DNA of 64,000 nt from JAWLGZ01 sp041690635 (GCA_041690635.1 JAWLGZ010000003.1:580903-644902), one strand, 5' to 3'; positions 32,853 through 42,194 are shown, numbered from the stretch's first letter. Translations and numbers: made by a program. The notes: generated by a model from the letters alone, not told the origin.

Positions 32853-34888
32853 TGGCGGAGCAACCGGCGGTGACTGGATGGCGCGCCGACTCCGATCCGG
32901 TGGAGGCGCTGTTCGCCCGCGAGTGGCTGGTCGCGAACGGGCTCGGTGGTTACGCCTCCGGCACCCTGGCCAACATCAATACGCGCCGCTACCACGGCAT
33001 GCTGGTTGCCGCGCTCTCCATGCCGTACGGCCGCATGTTGATGCTCAAGCATCTGTCGGAGCGGCTTGTCATCGGCGACCAGCGGATCGAACTGACGGGG
33101 CAGGAACTGCACCCACCGCTCACCGACCGCCCCCACCGGGAGTACCTGACCGAGTTCTCCCTGGATTCCGGGTTACCGGTGTGGCACTTCCGGGTGAACG
33201 GCATCGAGTTGGAGAAGCGGGTGGTGATGATCCACCAGCAAAATACGGCGTGCGTGCTCTACCGCCAGCTCTCCGGCCCGGAGGGGGTAAAGCTCGAGCT
33301 GCGGCCGTCGATCAACTTTCGCCCCCACGAAGGGCGGGGCGGTGAGCCGGTACCCCACTACGCCTTCACCATTCGGGGCGAGCGTTACGAGGTGTTCGCC
33401 AGCTCCAGGCTGCCGGTGTTGCGGTTCCGCCTGGAGGGGGGTGGCCGGGAGTTCGTGGCCGACCACACCTCCCAGCGCGAGGTGTTTTTTCATGCCGAGG
33501 CGGAGCGCGGCTACGACCCGCGCGGGGTGATGTGGAACCCGGGCTATTTCCGGGTGGCGTTGCTTCCGGGGCGTGAGGCCTCCCTGACCGCCTCCACCGA
33601 GGAGTGGCACGCCATCGAGGCGCTGCGCCCGCGCGACATCCTCCACTATGAACGGCAGCGGCGGCGCACCCTGCTCGGCCGCGCGTGTCCCGACTGCCGC
33701 ACGGGACCGGCGGCACAACTGGTGTTTACCGCCGACCAGTTCGTGGTGACCCCGGCCGGCCGGTTGAAGGATGCCGTGCGCGCCCACGCCGAGGGCAACG
33801 AGGTGCGCACGGTGATTGCCGGCTACCACTGGTTCACCGACTGGGGGCGCGACACCATGATCAGCCTGGAGGGGCTGACCCTGGTCACCGGCCGCTGGCA
33901 CGAGGCGGCCTGGATCCTGCGCACCTTCGCCGCCCACCTGCGCGAAGGACTCATTCCCAACATGTTTCCCGAAAAGGGGGATGACGGGCGTTACAACACC
34001 GCCGACGCCACCCTCTGGTACTTCCACGCGATAGAGCGCTACCTGGCGCTCACCGGCGACCGAGCGCTGCTGCGCGAATTGCTGCCCGGATTACAGGAGA
34101 TCTTCCGTTTTCACCTGCAGGGGACCCGCTTCGGCATCCGGGTGGACCCGGAGGACGGCCTGCTGACGCAGGGGCTCGCCGGCTATCAGCTCACCTGGAT
34201 GGACGCCAAGGTGGGCGAGTGGGTGGTGACGCCGCGGCGCGGCAAGGCGGTCGAGATCAACGCCCTCTGGTACAACGCGCTGCGGCTGCTGGCGCACTGG
34301 CTGCGGGAGGAGGCGGAGGAGGCGACGGCGCAGCCGGTGGACGAGCTGGCCGAACAGGTACGCACATCGTTCAACGAACGGTTCTGGTTCGCCGAAGGCG
34401 GCTATCTGTACGATGTGGTGGACGGGGAGGAGGGGGAAGATACCGCCTGCCGTCCAAACCAGATCCTGGCGCTGTCACTGGCCTATCCGGTACTGATGCA
34501 GGAGCGCTGGCAGCCGGTGCTGGAGGTGGTGAGGGAGCGGTTGCTGACACCCTTTGGTCTGCGCACCCTCGCCCCGGGTCATCCCGACTACAAGCCGCGC
34601 TACTTCGGCGACCTCCACGCCCGCGACGCCGCATATCATCAGGGGACCGTCTGGCCGTGGCTGATCGGCCCGTTCATCGATGCGTGTCTACGGGTTCATC
34701 CGGAGGACCGGGACGGTGCCCGCCGGCTGCTCGACCGGCTGTGGGATCACATCAATGACGCCGGTGTCGGCAGCGTCAGCGAGATCTTCGACGCAGAACC
34801 CCCCTACGCCCCGCGCGGCTGTATTTCGCAGGCCTGGAGCGTGGCGGAGATGCTGCGCTGCTGGATCAAGACCGGAGGCGACAATTAG
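32852..34888 (+). CDS. Glycogen debranching enzyme (amylo-alpha-1,6-glucosidase)
   Basis: 678-residue GDE-type enzyme. N-terminal module GLGGYASGTLANINTRRYHGMLVAAL is the classic archaeal/bacterial GDE N-terminus. The C-terminal (alpha/alpha)6 barrel carries ITAGYHWFTDWGRDTMISL-like sequence (GYHWFTDWGRDTMISLEG), NTADATLWYFHAIERY, WMDAKVG, RPNQILALSLAYPV and HQGTVWPWLIGPF, all GH133 signatures with likely catalytic acids in DWGRD and near the end. ATG overlaps the treZ stop with AAGGAGAGG upstream. With GlgP and TreZ it would convert glycogen/maltodextrin branches into linear glucans, glucose-1-phosphate and trehalose precursors. Confidence 0.92.
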   Translation: MAEQPAVTGWRADSDPVEALFAREWLVANGLGGYASGTLANINTRRYHGMLVAALSMPYGRMLMLKHLSERLVIGDQRIELTGQELHPPLTDRPHREYLTEFSLDSGLPVWHFRVNGIELEKRVVMIHQQNTACVLYRQLSGPEGVKLELRPSINFRPHEGRGGEPVPHYAFTIRGERYEVFASSRLPVLRFRLEGGGREFVADHTSQREVFFHAEAERGYDPRGVMWNPGYFRVALLPGREASLTASTEEWHAIEALRPRDILHYERQRRRTLLGRACPDCRTGPAAQLVFTADQFVVTPAGRLKDAVRAHAEGNEVRTVIAGYHWFTDWGRDTMISLEGLTLVTGRWHEAAWILRTFAAHLREGLIPNMFPEKGDDGRYNTADATLWYFHAIERYLALTGDRALLRELLPGLQEIFRFHLQGTRFGIRVDPEDGLLTQGLAGYQLTWMDAKVGEWVVTPRRGKAVEINALWYNALRLLAHWLREEAEEATAQPVDELAEQVRTSFNERFWFAEGGYLYDVVDGEEGEDTACRPNQILALSLAYPVLMQERWQPVLEVVRERLLTPFGLRTLAPGHPDYKPRYFGDLHARDAAYHQGTVWPWLIGPFIDACLRVHPEDRDGARRLLDRLWDHINDAGVGSVSEIFDAEPPYAPRGCISQAWSVAEMLRCWIKTGGDN

Positions 34889-35049
34889 CTGAACCGTTGC
34901 CCGGCGGGGGGGTGCAGATACTGTTGCCTTGTGTGCGCAACCAGGGGCTTGCGCCCTCTATCGTGCGCGGCGCCACGATTACAGAACCCCCGACCCGCCA
35001 CAAACTAGACTCCAGAAAGACGCCACCCAAAAGCGACACGGAGGTAGCG

Positions 35050-37473
35050 ATGGCGAATGGTGCGAGGGAGATTGTCGGGCCGGCTCTGCGACACACCTGC
35101 GATCCCGGCCTCTTCGAGTTCGAGACGACCGCCGAACTGTCCGATCTGGACCAGGTAATCGGGCAGGAGCGCGCGCTGCGTGCCGTGGCGTTCGGCATCG
35201 ACATCAAGAGCGAGGGCTACCACATGTACGCCCTCGGCCCGGTCGGCACCGGCAAACGCACCACCCTGAAGAAGTTTCTGGTCCACGATGCCGTCGGCCG
35301 ACCGGTCCCCAATGACTGGCTCTACGTCAACAACTTCAACGACCCCGACAGGCCCCGCGCACTGCGCATGCCGGCTGGCCGCGGACGCCAGTTTCGCGAC
35401 GACATGGATCACCTGGTTGAGGAGTTGGGCACCGAGGTGCCCCAGGCGTTTGAGTCGAAGGAGTACCAGCAGGAGCAGCAGGAGCTGGAGCAGGAGATCC
35501 AGCGCACTATCCAGGGCCGCCTGCAGAACCTGGAACGCACCGTGCGCCAGCGCGGCTTCAGCCTGCTACAGACCCCGCAGGGGCTGATGCTGCTGCCGGT
35601 GATCAACGACGAACTGGTGACGCCCGATGAACTGCACCGGCTGCCGGATCGCCACCGGGAGCACATCGAACAGGAGCAGGCCAGCCTCGAGGGCGAAACG
35701 CGCGAGGCGATGCGCATCATCCAGCAGCTGCAGAAGGAGGCGCGCGAGCGCGCCCGCGACCTGGATCGGCGCGTGATCGGTTTCGCAGTGGATCACCTGA
35801 TTCAGGAGATCAAGCAGAAGTACGCCGACCTGCCGAACGTCAGTGCCTACCTGGATGAGGCCTCCGCCTTTTTGCTGCGCAACGTGCACACCTTCAAGCA
35901 GATCAAGCAGCTTGAACAGATCCCCCCGCAACAGCAGATGATGATCGCCGGCCTGCCCGGCGGCGAGCGCCCCTCCTTCGACGAATACCGCGTCAATCTG
36001 GTAGTCGACAACGGCGGCACCACCGGCGCGCCGATTGTCGAGGAGCCCAACCCCAGTGGGTCGAACCTGGTTGGCCGCATCGAGCACCAGGGGCAGTTCG
36101 GCGCCCTGGTGACCAACTTCCGGCTGATCAAGGCGGGTGCGCTGCATCGGGCCAACGGCGGTTATCTGATGATCGATGTGATCGACCTGCTGACCAAGCC
36201 GCTGGCGTGGGAGGTGCTGAAGCGTGCGCTGAAAAACAAGGAGGTGGTGATCGAGAGCATGATGGAGGCGGTGAGCCTGCTCGCCACCCGCACGCTCCAG
36301 CCGGAACCGATCCCCCTGGATGTGAAGGTAATCCTGAGCGGTGATCCCTCCCTCTACTATCTGCTCTACCACCGCGACCCGGAGTTCCAGGAGCTGTTCA
36401 AGGTGAAGGCGGAGTTCGAGAGCCGCACCAACTGGACTGACGACGCCTCGAAGCAGTACGCCCGCTTCGTCGCCACCACCTGCCGCGAGGAGGGGCTGCG
36501 TCACTTTGATCGCAGTGGCGTCGCCCGGCTGCTGGAACACGCGGCGCGAACCGCCGACCATCGTGAACGGCTGATGACCCGCTTCGGCGACCTCACCGAT
36601 CTGATCCGCCAGGCCAGCTACTGGGCGGGCGTGGCAGGCAGTGAGGTGGTGCGAGCCAGAGATGTGCGCCGGGCACTCGATGAACAGATCCACCGCGCCA
36701 ATCGTATCGAGGATCAGATCCGCGAGATGATCGCCGAGGGGACGCTGCTCATCGACAGCGAGGGGATGCGGGTCGGGCAGATCAACGGACTCGGTGTGCT
36801 CTCCCTGGGCGATTACGCCTTCGGCAAACCGTCACGGATATCGGCACGCACCTTCGTCGGCACCGAGGGGCTGATCAACATCGACCGGGAGGCAAAGCTC
36901 GGCGGTCCAATCCACAACAAGGGCGCGATGATCCTGGCCGGCTTCCTCGGCGGGCGGTTCGCCCAGGGACAGCCGCTCAGCATCTCCGGCACAGTCACCT
37001 TCGAACAGCTCTACGACGGCGTGGAGGGGGACAGCGCCTCCTCGGCGGAGCTGTATGCACTACTGTCGAGCCTGTCCGGCTATCCGTTGCGCCAGGATCT
37101 GGCGGTCACCGGTTCGGTCAATCAGCAGGGTGAGGTGCAGGCGATCGGCGGCGTGAACGAGAAGGTGGAGGGGTTCTTCCGCACCTGCAAGGTGCGGGGC
37201 CTGATCGGCACCCAGGGGGTGATGATCCCGGAGGCCAACGAGCGTCATCTGATGCTGCATGAGGAGGTGGCCGAGGCGGTCGAGCGCGGTGAGTTCCACA
37301 TCTACTCGGTGGCCACCATTGACCAGGGGATCGAACTGCTCTCCGGGCGGCCCGCCGGTCAGCGCGATGCGGACGGCAACTACCCGGAGGGAAGCATTAA
37401 CGCGGCGGTGAAAAAACGGCTCGGCGACCTGGCCGAGACGTCACGTCGCTTCCACCACACCAACGGCGACTGA
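35050..37473 (+). CDS. Lon-like ATP-dependent protease (AAA_32/LonB-type)
   Basis: 807 residues, matching the bacterial 'ATP-dependent protease, Lon-related' (AAA_32 plus Lon_C) group, not classical Lon. N-terminal GVDQVIGQERALRAVAFGI-like region (DQVIGQERALRAVAFGIDIK); Walker A GPVGTGKRT (about 70-78); a long coiled insertion rich in Q/E (residues 130-260); the YRVNLVVDN strand; Walker B YLMIDVIDLL. C-terminal protease: catalytic serine in VEGDSASSAELYALL (about 660) and lysine in IGGVNEKVEGFFRTCK (about 700). ATG has GGAGGT upstream; 51 further open codons are unlike the family. Intracellular quality control is inferred. Not coupled to treZ-GDE (161-bp gap). Confidence 0.9.
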   Translation: MANGAREIVGPALRHTCDPGLFEFETTAELSDLDQVIGQERALRAVAFGIDIKSEGYHMYALGPVGTGKRTTLKKFLVHDAVGRPVPNDWLYVNNFNDPDRPRALRMPAGRGRQFRDDMDHLVEELGTEVPQAFESKEYQQEQQELEQEIQRTIQGRLQNLERTVRQRGFSLLQTPQGLMLLPVINDELVTPDELHRLPDRHREHIEQEQASLEGETREAMRIIQQLQKEARERARDLDRRVIGFAVDHLIQEIKQKYADLPNVSAYLDEASAFLLRNVHTFKQIKQLEQIPPQQQMMIAGLPGGERPSFDEYRVNLVVDNGGTTGAPIVEEPNPSGSNLVGRIEHQGQFGALVTNFRLIKAGALHRANGGYLMIDVIDLLTKPLAWEVLKRALKNKEVVIESMMEAVSLLATRTLQPEPIPLDVKVILSGDPSLYYLLYHRDPEFQELFKVKAEFESRTNWTDDASKQYARFVATTCREEGLRHFDRSGVARLLEHAARTADHRERLMTRFGDLTDLIRQASYWAGVAGSEVVRARDVRRALDEQIHRANRIEDQIREMIAEGTLLIDSEGMRVGQINGLGVLSLGDYAFGKPSRISARTFVGTEGLINIDREAKLGGPIHNKGAMILAGFLGGRFAQGQPLSISGTVTFEQLYDGVEGDSASSAELYALLSSLSGYPLRQDLAVTGSVNQQGEVQAIGGVNEKVEGFFRTCKVRGLIGTQGVMIPEANERHLMLHEEVAEAVERGEFHIYSVATIDQGIELLSGRPAGQRDADGNYPEGSINAAVKKRLGDLAETSRRFHHTNGD

Positions 37474-37495
37474 ACACGGCGTGTCCCGGATCACT

Positions 37496-37555
37496 GTAGG
37501 AGCGACGGCAGTCGCGAGAGGGGGCAACTCGCATCGCGGCTTCCGCCGCTCCTAC
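37496..37555. repeat. REP-like palindrome at the end of a kinase gene
   Basis: Imperfect palindrome, GTAGGAGCGACGGCAGTCGC (37496-37515) against GCGGCTTCCGCCGCTCCTAC (37536-37555), related to the 72-bp palindrome before msrA. Its CTAC supplies the TAG stop of the minus-strand kinase gene, so the repeat overlaps coding DNA by 4 bp. Confidence 0.75.
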
Positions 37556-38883
37556 GGCGCCTTGCCGACCTGCAGTGTGACCTCGACGCGCAACCCGCCC
37601 AGCGTCGGCGATCGATCGAACCGGAGGATGCCACCGTAACTCTCGGCGATGTCGCGGACGATGGCCAATCCCAAACCGTGGCCGGGGACCGACTCATCCA
37701 CACGGGTGCCGCGCTCGGCCAGGTGGGTCAGCTCCTTCGCCGGGCAGCCCGGCCCGTCGTCCTCCACGGTGATGTGGATGCCGTTGCTGTTGCGGGCGAC
37801 GTTCAGTTGGATGCGGCCGGCGGCCCACTTGCAGGCGTTGTCCAGCAGGTTGCCCAGCAGCTCGAGCATCTCTTCGCGCTCCGCCGGCAACGGGCCGGTT
37901 TCGGCGCGCCAGTCGATCGCGACCGGCTTTTCGTGGTGAATGCGTTGCAGCAGTTCGATCATCGCCGGCAGTTCGGTCGACGGATCGAACCGGCTGCCCG
38001 GCAGGAAGGCGCCGCCGAGCCGGGCTCGTTTCAGCTCCCGCTCGGCGAGTGCCCGTAGCCGCTCGATCTGCGCGCGCAGGTCACGCGCCAACGCCGGGTG
38101 TGCCTGTATCTCCGGGCTCTCGGCAAGCTGTCCCAGCACCGTCAACGGACCCTTGATCGTGTGGGCGAGGTTGCCGAGGGCGTTGCGGGATCGCTTCAGC
38201 CGCTCGGCGGTAAGCGCCAGCAGCCGGTTGACCTCCTCTACCAGCGGGCGGATCTCCGCCGGGACCTGCTCGGTGAGGCGACTGACCTCCCCCTGTTCCA
38301 GTCGCCGTACATCACCCCGCGCCCTTGCCAGCGGCCTGAACGAGCGGCGCAGAATGATCCGTTGGCTCAGCAGCAGAACCGCCAGGATGAACAACGTCAG
38401 GCCGGCGTAGTACCACTGGTATTCGGCCAGCGCCCGGTTAAGCGGCGCCAGGTCTTCGGCCACCGCAAGGGTGAACTCCACCTCGTGCTTGCGAAAGCCC
38501 CCCGACCACACCAGCAGCGGCCCTTCGCGCGGGCCACTCAGGCGCCGGAGGGCTGTGCTCCCCACCGGGCGCGGCTCGACAGCCAGCCCTTCGTCCCACA
38601 GGGAACGGGAGCGCAGTTCGCGCCCCTCGCTGTCGATCACCCAGTAGTAGTGCCCGGAGAGGGGACGGGTGTAGATGGCGTCCGGCGCCCGGCCGAGGCG
38701 GGGCCCTTCCGGTGTGAGCTCCAGTGCCGCCACCAGGTTTTCGCCGTCGTGCGCCAGTCGGGAGGCGATGAGCTCCTCGCTGAGTGTGCGGATGGCGATA
38801 TCGGCCAGCAGCCACAGGAAGCCGAGCAGCAGGATCAGGCTGCCGGCCAGCCCGAGCCGCAACCGCCGTTCGATGGAGTTCAC
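37552..38883 (-). CDS. Sensor histidine kinase (PhoQ/QseC-like)
   Basis: 443-residue two-component kinase. TM1 about 10-28, periplasmic domain to about 155, TM2 about 160-178 (YYAGLTLFILAVLLLSQRIIL), a HAMP-like linker, and a H-box LGNLAHTIKGPLTVLGQLAE (phospho-histidine about 242) of the PhoQ/QseC type. The catalytic domain has LLGNLLDNACKWA (N-box), VEDDGPGCP (G1) and GHGLGLAIVRDI (G2). ATGA overlaps the response-regulator stop. Last gene of the cytochrome-HD-GYP operon on the minus strand. The stop codon lies in a REP-like palindrome. Confidence 0.92.
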   Translation of the reverse strand: MNSIERRLRLGLAGSLILLLGFLWLLADIAIRTLSEELIASRLAHDGENLVAALELTPEGPRLGRAPDAIYTRPLSGHYYWVIDSEGRELRSRSLWDEGLAVEPRPVGSTALRRLSGPREGPLLVWSGGFRKHEVEFTLAVAEDLAPLNRALAEYQWYYAGLTLFILAVLLLSQRIILRRSFRPLARARGDVRRLEQGEVSRLTEQVPAEIRPLVEEVNRLLALTAERLKRSRNALGNLAHTIKGPLTVLGQLAESPEIQAHPALARDLRAQIERLRALAERELKRARLGGAFLPGSRFDPSTELPAMIELLQRIHHEKPVAIDWRAETGPLPAEREEMLELLGNLLDNACKWAAGRIQLNVARNSNGIHITVEDDGPGCPAKELTHLAERGTRVDESVPGHGLGLAIVRDIAESYGGILRFDRSPTLGGLRVEVTLQVGKAP

Positions 38884-39548
38884 GCCCCGTCCCCGGCGAA
38901 GATGTACCCCTGTCCGCGCCGGGTCTGAATGAGGTCACGGCCGAGTTTTTGCCGCAGCCTGTTTACATACACCTCGATGACATTGCTCTCCTTGTCCGCC
39001 TCCTGTTCGTAGACGTGTTCGGTGAGACGGCTCTTGGAGAGGACGCGGCCGGGGTGGTGCATGAAGTAGCGCAGCAGGCGGAATTCGGTGCCGGTCAGTG
39101 AAAGCACCGTCCCGTCGCCGGTGACGACGGTCTGGTGCTCTTCGTCAAGGGTGAGTCCGGCGGCAGAGAGGTGAGGCGACGCGCGGTCGTGGGCGCGGCG
39201 GATCAGCGCCTGCAGCCGGGCCAGCAGCTCCTCCGTGTGAAACGGCTTGCCCAGGTAGTCGTCGGCGCCCGCCTTCAGCCCGTCCACCCGCTCCTGCCAG
39301 GAGTCGCGCGCGGTGAGGATGATGATCGGCGTGGTGACGCCGCCGCGCCTCCAGTCGGCAAGCACCGTCAGCCCGTCCCGCTTCGGCAGCCCGAGATCGA
39401 GCACCACCGCATCGTAGGGTTCGGTGCGGCCGAGAAATTCGGCATGCACGCCCTCTTCGGCGAGATCCACCGCATAGCCCGCCGTCGACAGGGCGCGAAG
39501 GAGATTCGCCGACAGGGCGGCGTCATCCTCGACCAGCAGCACTCTCAC
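38880..39548 (-). CDS. OmpR-type response regulator
   Basis: 222 residues from GTG at 39548 (VRVLLVEDDAALSANLL), whose GTGA overlaps the HD-GYP gene's stop. Receiver: acidic pair EDD (about 7-9), phospho-aspartate in DAVVLDLGLPKRDGL (about 52), T in IILTARDS, K in LGKPFHTEELL. C-terminal winged-helix DNA-binding domain: LTGTEFRLLRYFMHHPGRVLSK and SNVIEVYVNRLRQKLG...IQTRRGQGYIF. The QseB/PhoP branch. Pairs with the kinase 3 bp downstream; DNA targets are unknown but the operon itself is a candidate. Confidence 0.93.
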   Translation of the reverse strand: MRVLLVEDDAALSANLLRALSTAGYAVDLAEEGVHAEFLGRTEPYDAVVLDLGLPKRDGLTVLADWRRGGVTTPIIILTARDSWQERVDGLKAGADDYLGKPFHTEELLARLQALIRRAHDRASPHLSAAGLTLDEEHQTVVTGDGTVLSLTGTEFRLLRYFMHHPGRVLSKSRLTEHVYEQEADKESNVIEVYVNRLRQKLGRDLIQTRRGQGYIFAGDGA

Positions 39549-40966
39549 GAGGCGGCTTCCCCGAACATGTCGGCCATCACCTCGCTGCGGGCGACCTGCT
39601 CTTCCCGAATCATGGTGATAAAGAGCCCGACGAGGTTCGGATCCCACTGGCCCCGCTCCCGCTCCCGCTGCAGAATCGACAGCGCCTTCTCCACCGACAT
39701 CCCTTGCCGGTAGACACGATCCCCGGTCATGGCGTCCCAGGTATCGGCAATGGCCACGATGCGGGCGAGCAGCGGGATCCTGTCCCCCGCGAGCCCGTCC
39801 GGGTAGCCGTTGCCGTCCCAGCGCTCGTGATGAGAGCGGGCGATGTCGACGAATGCCTGGAAGCGCTTGAGCGGACGCATGATGGCGGCCGTCAGTTCGG
39901 GGTGGGCCCGCATCACCTCGAACTCCTCCGGGGTGAGTGCCGAGGGTTTGTTGAGGATGGCGTCTGCGATGCCTATCTTGCCCAGGTCGTGCACCAGCGC
40001 ACCCTGTTTAAGCTGCACGAGTTGATCCTCCGGCAGGCCCAGGCGTCGTCCGAGCATCACGGAGTAGCGGGCAACCCGGCCCGAGTGGCTCGCCGTGTAG
40101 GCGTCCTTTGCCTCCAGCGCCTTGGCGAGCGATTGCAGCATGCCGAGGTAGGCCTGCTCCTGTTCATTGAACAGCCGCTCGATGCTGTCGGCCATCGTAT
40201 TGACGGCCTGGCCGAGCGTACCGATTTCGTCGGCGCCGGTATGGGTGATTCGGGCCGAGAGATCGCCCGCGGCGATCTGTTGTGTCGTCGCGCCGAGAGT
40301 GTTGAGCGGTCCCACCAGTCCTCTGCGCAGCACCCAACCGAACAGCAGCAGCACCAGCACGGCAGTGGCGCCGACGATGAGGGTGAACTTGCCTTCGTAG
40401 GTGTCGTCGATCGCCTTGATCTGCTCCAGTGTGCGCCGAAGGTCCAGCTCCACCTCCAGGCCGCCGGCGATCTCGGCGCCGCGGTGCAGCGGTACGATCA
40501 CATCGGTCTTCGGCACCCGCGGTCCCTCCCCCTCCGGGGCGTACTCGACGCGGGCTCCGAGATAGGGGGTGCCGGTGCGGATCACCTCCCCGTAGCGACC
40601 GCCCATCGACTTGGGTGGGTGCTCGCCGGGGGTGGTATGGGCCAGGATGCGGCCGTCGACATCGAACAGATAGACGCTCTGGATGGTGAAGCCCAACTGA
40701 TCGGCATCGTGCTCGCGGGCCTCGAGCAGAATCTGCCGCAACCCCTCCCGATCGGTCAGATCACGCGACTTGATCTGGCGCTCGATACCGAGCAGGAAGA
40801 CAGCGGCCTGGCGTTTGACCTGATCGAGAATGGCCGTTTCCAGCACCGCTTCGGTGTAGATGAGTTGTACCCCGGCCGCGGCCGTGAGCCCCAGCAGTAT
40901 CAGAAGAATGATGCGCTGGAACAGCGTCAGCCGCAGGGGCCGGATCCGGTGTGGCCCGTCAGTCAT
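39545..40966 (-). CDS. HAMP / HD-GYP c-di-GMP phosphodiesterase
   Basis: 473 residues. TM1 about 14-35, periplasmic or extracytoplasmic sensor with PAS-like sequence (FLLGIERQIKSRDL...LFDVDGRILAHT, to about 185), TM2 about 192-212 (LIVGATAVLVLLLFGWVL), HAMP (about 213-265: GPLNTLGATTQQIAAGDLSARITHTG). The HD-GYP domain (about 290-465) has HSGRVARYS, HDLGKIGI (metal-binding HD), HHERWDGNGYP (GYP motif) and IADTWDAMT. All residues needed for c-di-GMP hydrolysis are present. It stands in a cytochrome/two-component operon: PepSY stop overlaps its start by 8 bp. Sensory input is likely redox or small-ligand (inference). Confidence 0.93.
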   Translation of the reverse strand: MTDGPHRIRPLRLTLFQRIILLILLGLTAAAGVQLIYTEAVLETAILDQVKRQAAVFLLGIERQIKSRDLTDREGLRQILLEAREHDADQLGFTIQSVYLFDVDGRILAHTTPGEHPPKSMGGRYGEVIRTGTPYLGARVEYAPEGEGPRVPKTDVIVPLHRGAEIAGGLEVELDLRRTLEQIKAIDDTYEGKFTLIVGATAVLVLLLFGWVLRRGLVGPLNTLGATTQQIAAGDLSARITHTGADEIGTLGQAVNTMADSIERLFNEQEQAYLGMLQSLAKALEAKDAYTASHSGRVARYSVMLGRRLGLPEDQLVQLKQGALVHDLGKIGIADAILNKPSALTPEEFEVMRAHPELTAAIMRPLKRFQAFVDIARSHHERWDGNGYPDGLAGDRIPLLARIVAIADTWDAMTGDRVYRQGMSVEKALSILQRERERGQWDPNLVGLFITMIREEQVARSEVMADMFGEAAS

Positions 40967-41255
40967 CCACCTTCTCTTTCAGCAACTCGCCGGTGACCGC
41001 ATCGAAGTAGAGTTCCCAGACCACCCCCTCCCGATCGAGCAGCTCTATTTCGTAGAGGGGGCGCTTCTTCCTGTGCTTGAGTTCGACCTCCAGGATGCGT
41101 CCGTCACGGGTCTGCGGGAGCCGTTCGAGGATCTCCGCCAGCGGCAGGATATCGGCCCGTTCCCGCAGCCGCCGCGCCTCATCGTGGTCGGACGCCCCGG
41201 CGGCGCCGGTGAACACTGCCAGGGTGATGCCGATAACCGGAATCAGTCGTCCCAT
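40959..41255 (-). CDS. Small PepSY-domain periplasmic protein
   Basis: 98 residues with an N-terminal signal peptide (GRLIPVIGITLAVFTGAAGA). Mature part HDEARRLRERADILPLAEILERL then LEVELKHRKKRPLYEIELLDREGVVWELYFDAVTGELL, a PepSY fold (Y-E-I-E-L...V-D-A-x-T-G-x). Such proteins occur beside b-type cytochromes and two-component systems. Start chosen at the M of MGRLIP because upstream residues are not a signal. It overlaps the dihaem cytochrome gene (41243-41255) and its stop overlaps the HD-GYP start. May act as an inhibitor or input for the kinase in the same operon. Confidence 0.8.
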   Translation of the reverse strand: MGRLIPVIGITLAVFTGAAGASDHDEARRLRERADILPLAEILERLPQTRDGRILEVELKHRKKRPLYEIELLDREGVVWELYFDAVTGELLKEKVDD

Positions 41256-41788
41256 CGCCCATACCCCGGGATGCGTACCGTATCCTCGTCGAATGAACCC
41301 GCTTCCGCCCGCGGGTGACAACTTCCGCAATTGGCCCACGAACTCACCTCCGGATTGCCGGTGACCAGGCGGGGCGGGATCTCGTCATGTTCCTTCATGA
41401 AGTAGCGGGTCTCCGTGATGCGCAACGGCGTGCGTCCACCCTTCCCGTCGCCGGCCGCGTTGCCGACCAGGTAACGGGTGAGCGCGGCGGTTGTCTCCTC
41501 GGGCAGATCGGCCGCTTCACCGAAGTGGGCCGACAGCCCCGCCATGATGCCCTCCCAGGCGGCGGCGGGCAAAAGGCCGGGCGGGTAGGCGGTATGACAG
41601 GCGCCGCACTCCTCCCGGTAGAGCGGGTTGTCGGGCGCCCCCCGTTTCCGCTTGCCGCGCCAGGCGTGCTCGGCGTAATGCTCCTTCTTGTACCCCCGTT
41701 CACCCGCCTCCAGCCCCCCCGGGCCCGCCAGCAGCGCGATGGCGACCAGGCCAGCGGCCCCCAGGATGATGCCGATAACCATTTTCAT
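41243..41788 (-). CDS. Dihaem cytochrome c (DHC type)
   Basis: 181 residues with a signal anchor (MVIGIILGAAGLVAIALLAGP). Two haem c motifs: CGACH (about 61-65, in YREECGACHTAYPPGLLP) and CGSCH (about 154-158, in WANCGSCHPRAEAG). The spacing and PPGLLP motif match the PF09626-type dihaem cytochrome (DHC) that donates electrons to SHP in Rhodobacter. Second position in a b561-SHP-DHC-PepSY operon. GAGGGG lies about 9 bases before the ATG. Periplasmic. Reduction by the neighbouring cytochrome b561 is inferred. Confidence 0.9.
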   Translation of the reverse strand: MKMVIGIILGAAGLVAIALLAGPGGLEAGERGYKKEHYAEHAWRGKRKRGAPDNPLYREECGACHTAYPPGLLPAAAWEGIMAGLSAHFGEAADLPEETTAALTRYLVGNAAGDGKGGRTPLRITETRYFMKEHDEIPPRLVTGNPEVSSWANCGSCHPRAEAGSFDEDTVRIPGYGRWDD

Positions 41789-41801
41789 GACTGTATACCC
41801 C

Positions 41802-42194
41802 TCATTGCTTCCGGATAAAAGTGAGCAGATCGCCCTTCTCCTGGGGCGAACACTCGCGGCCCAGGGTCCACTTGCAGTTGCGCAGCAGCCATTTGCGCAC
41901 CTCAGGCTCCTCGGTGAGCCGCTGCGGGTTGACCGACGGCGCCAGCGGCTCGATAGGTTTGCCGGTGCTGGCGTGGCGCCCCGGTGTGCGCAGGTCCGCG
42001 TTGTGACAGGTGGTGCAGGCGCGCTGTTTCCCCTTGACCTCGAACCCGGTGCCCCACAGCCGCTCGCCGCGTGCGGCCTCGAATGGCCCCGCCCCGGCGG
42101 CGCGATACTGCTCCAGCAGCCGGCCCACCATGTCGTTCGCAGCGGCCGGTACCGCCGTCACCAGCAGCGGCAGAATCATCATCAGATGCTTCAT
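41802..42194 (-). CDS. DUF1924 / SHP-type monohaem cytochrome c
   Basis: 130 residues with a signal peptide (KHLMMILPLLVTAVPAAA). Single haem motif CTTCH (about 60-64) in KGKQRACTTCHNADLRTPG, then PLAPSVNPQRLTE and the family end LLRNCKWTLGRECSPQEKGDLLTFI. The asparagine in RNCKWT corresponds to the sixth ligand region of Sphaeroides haem protein (SHP), whose axial Asn is displaced by O2 or NO (family knowledge). An excellent GAGGAGG box precedes the ATG. Likely an oxygen/NO-binding periplasmic protein fed by DHC and cytochrome b561. Confidence 0.9.
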   Translation of the reverse strand: MKHLMMILPLLVTAVPAAANDMVGRLLEQYRAAGAGPFEAARGERLWGTGFEVKGKQRACTTCHNADLRTPGRHASTGKPIEPLAPSVNPQRLTEEPEVRKWLLRNCKWTLGRECSPQEKGDLLTFIRKQ

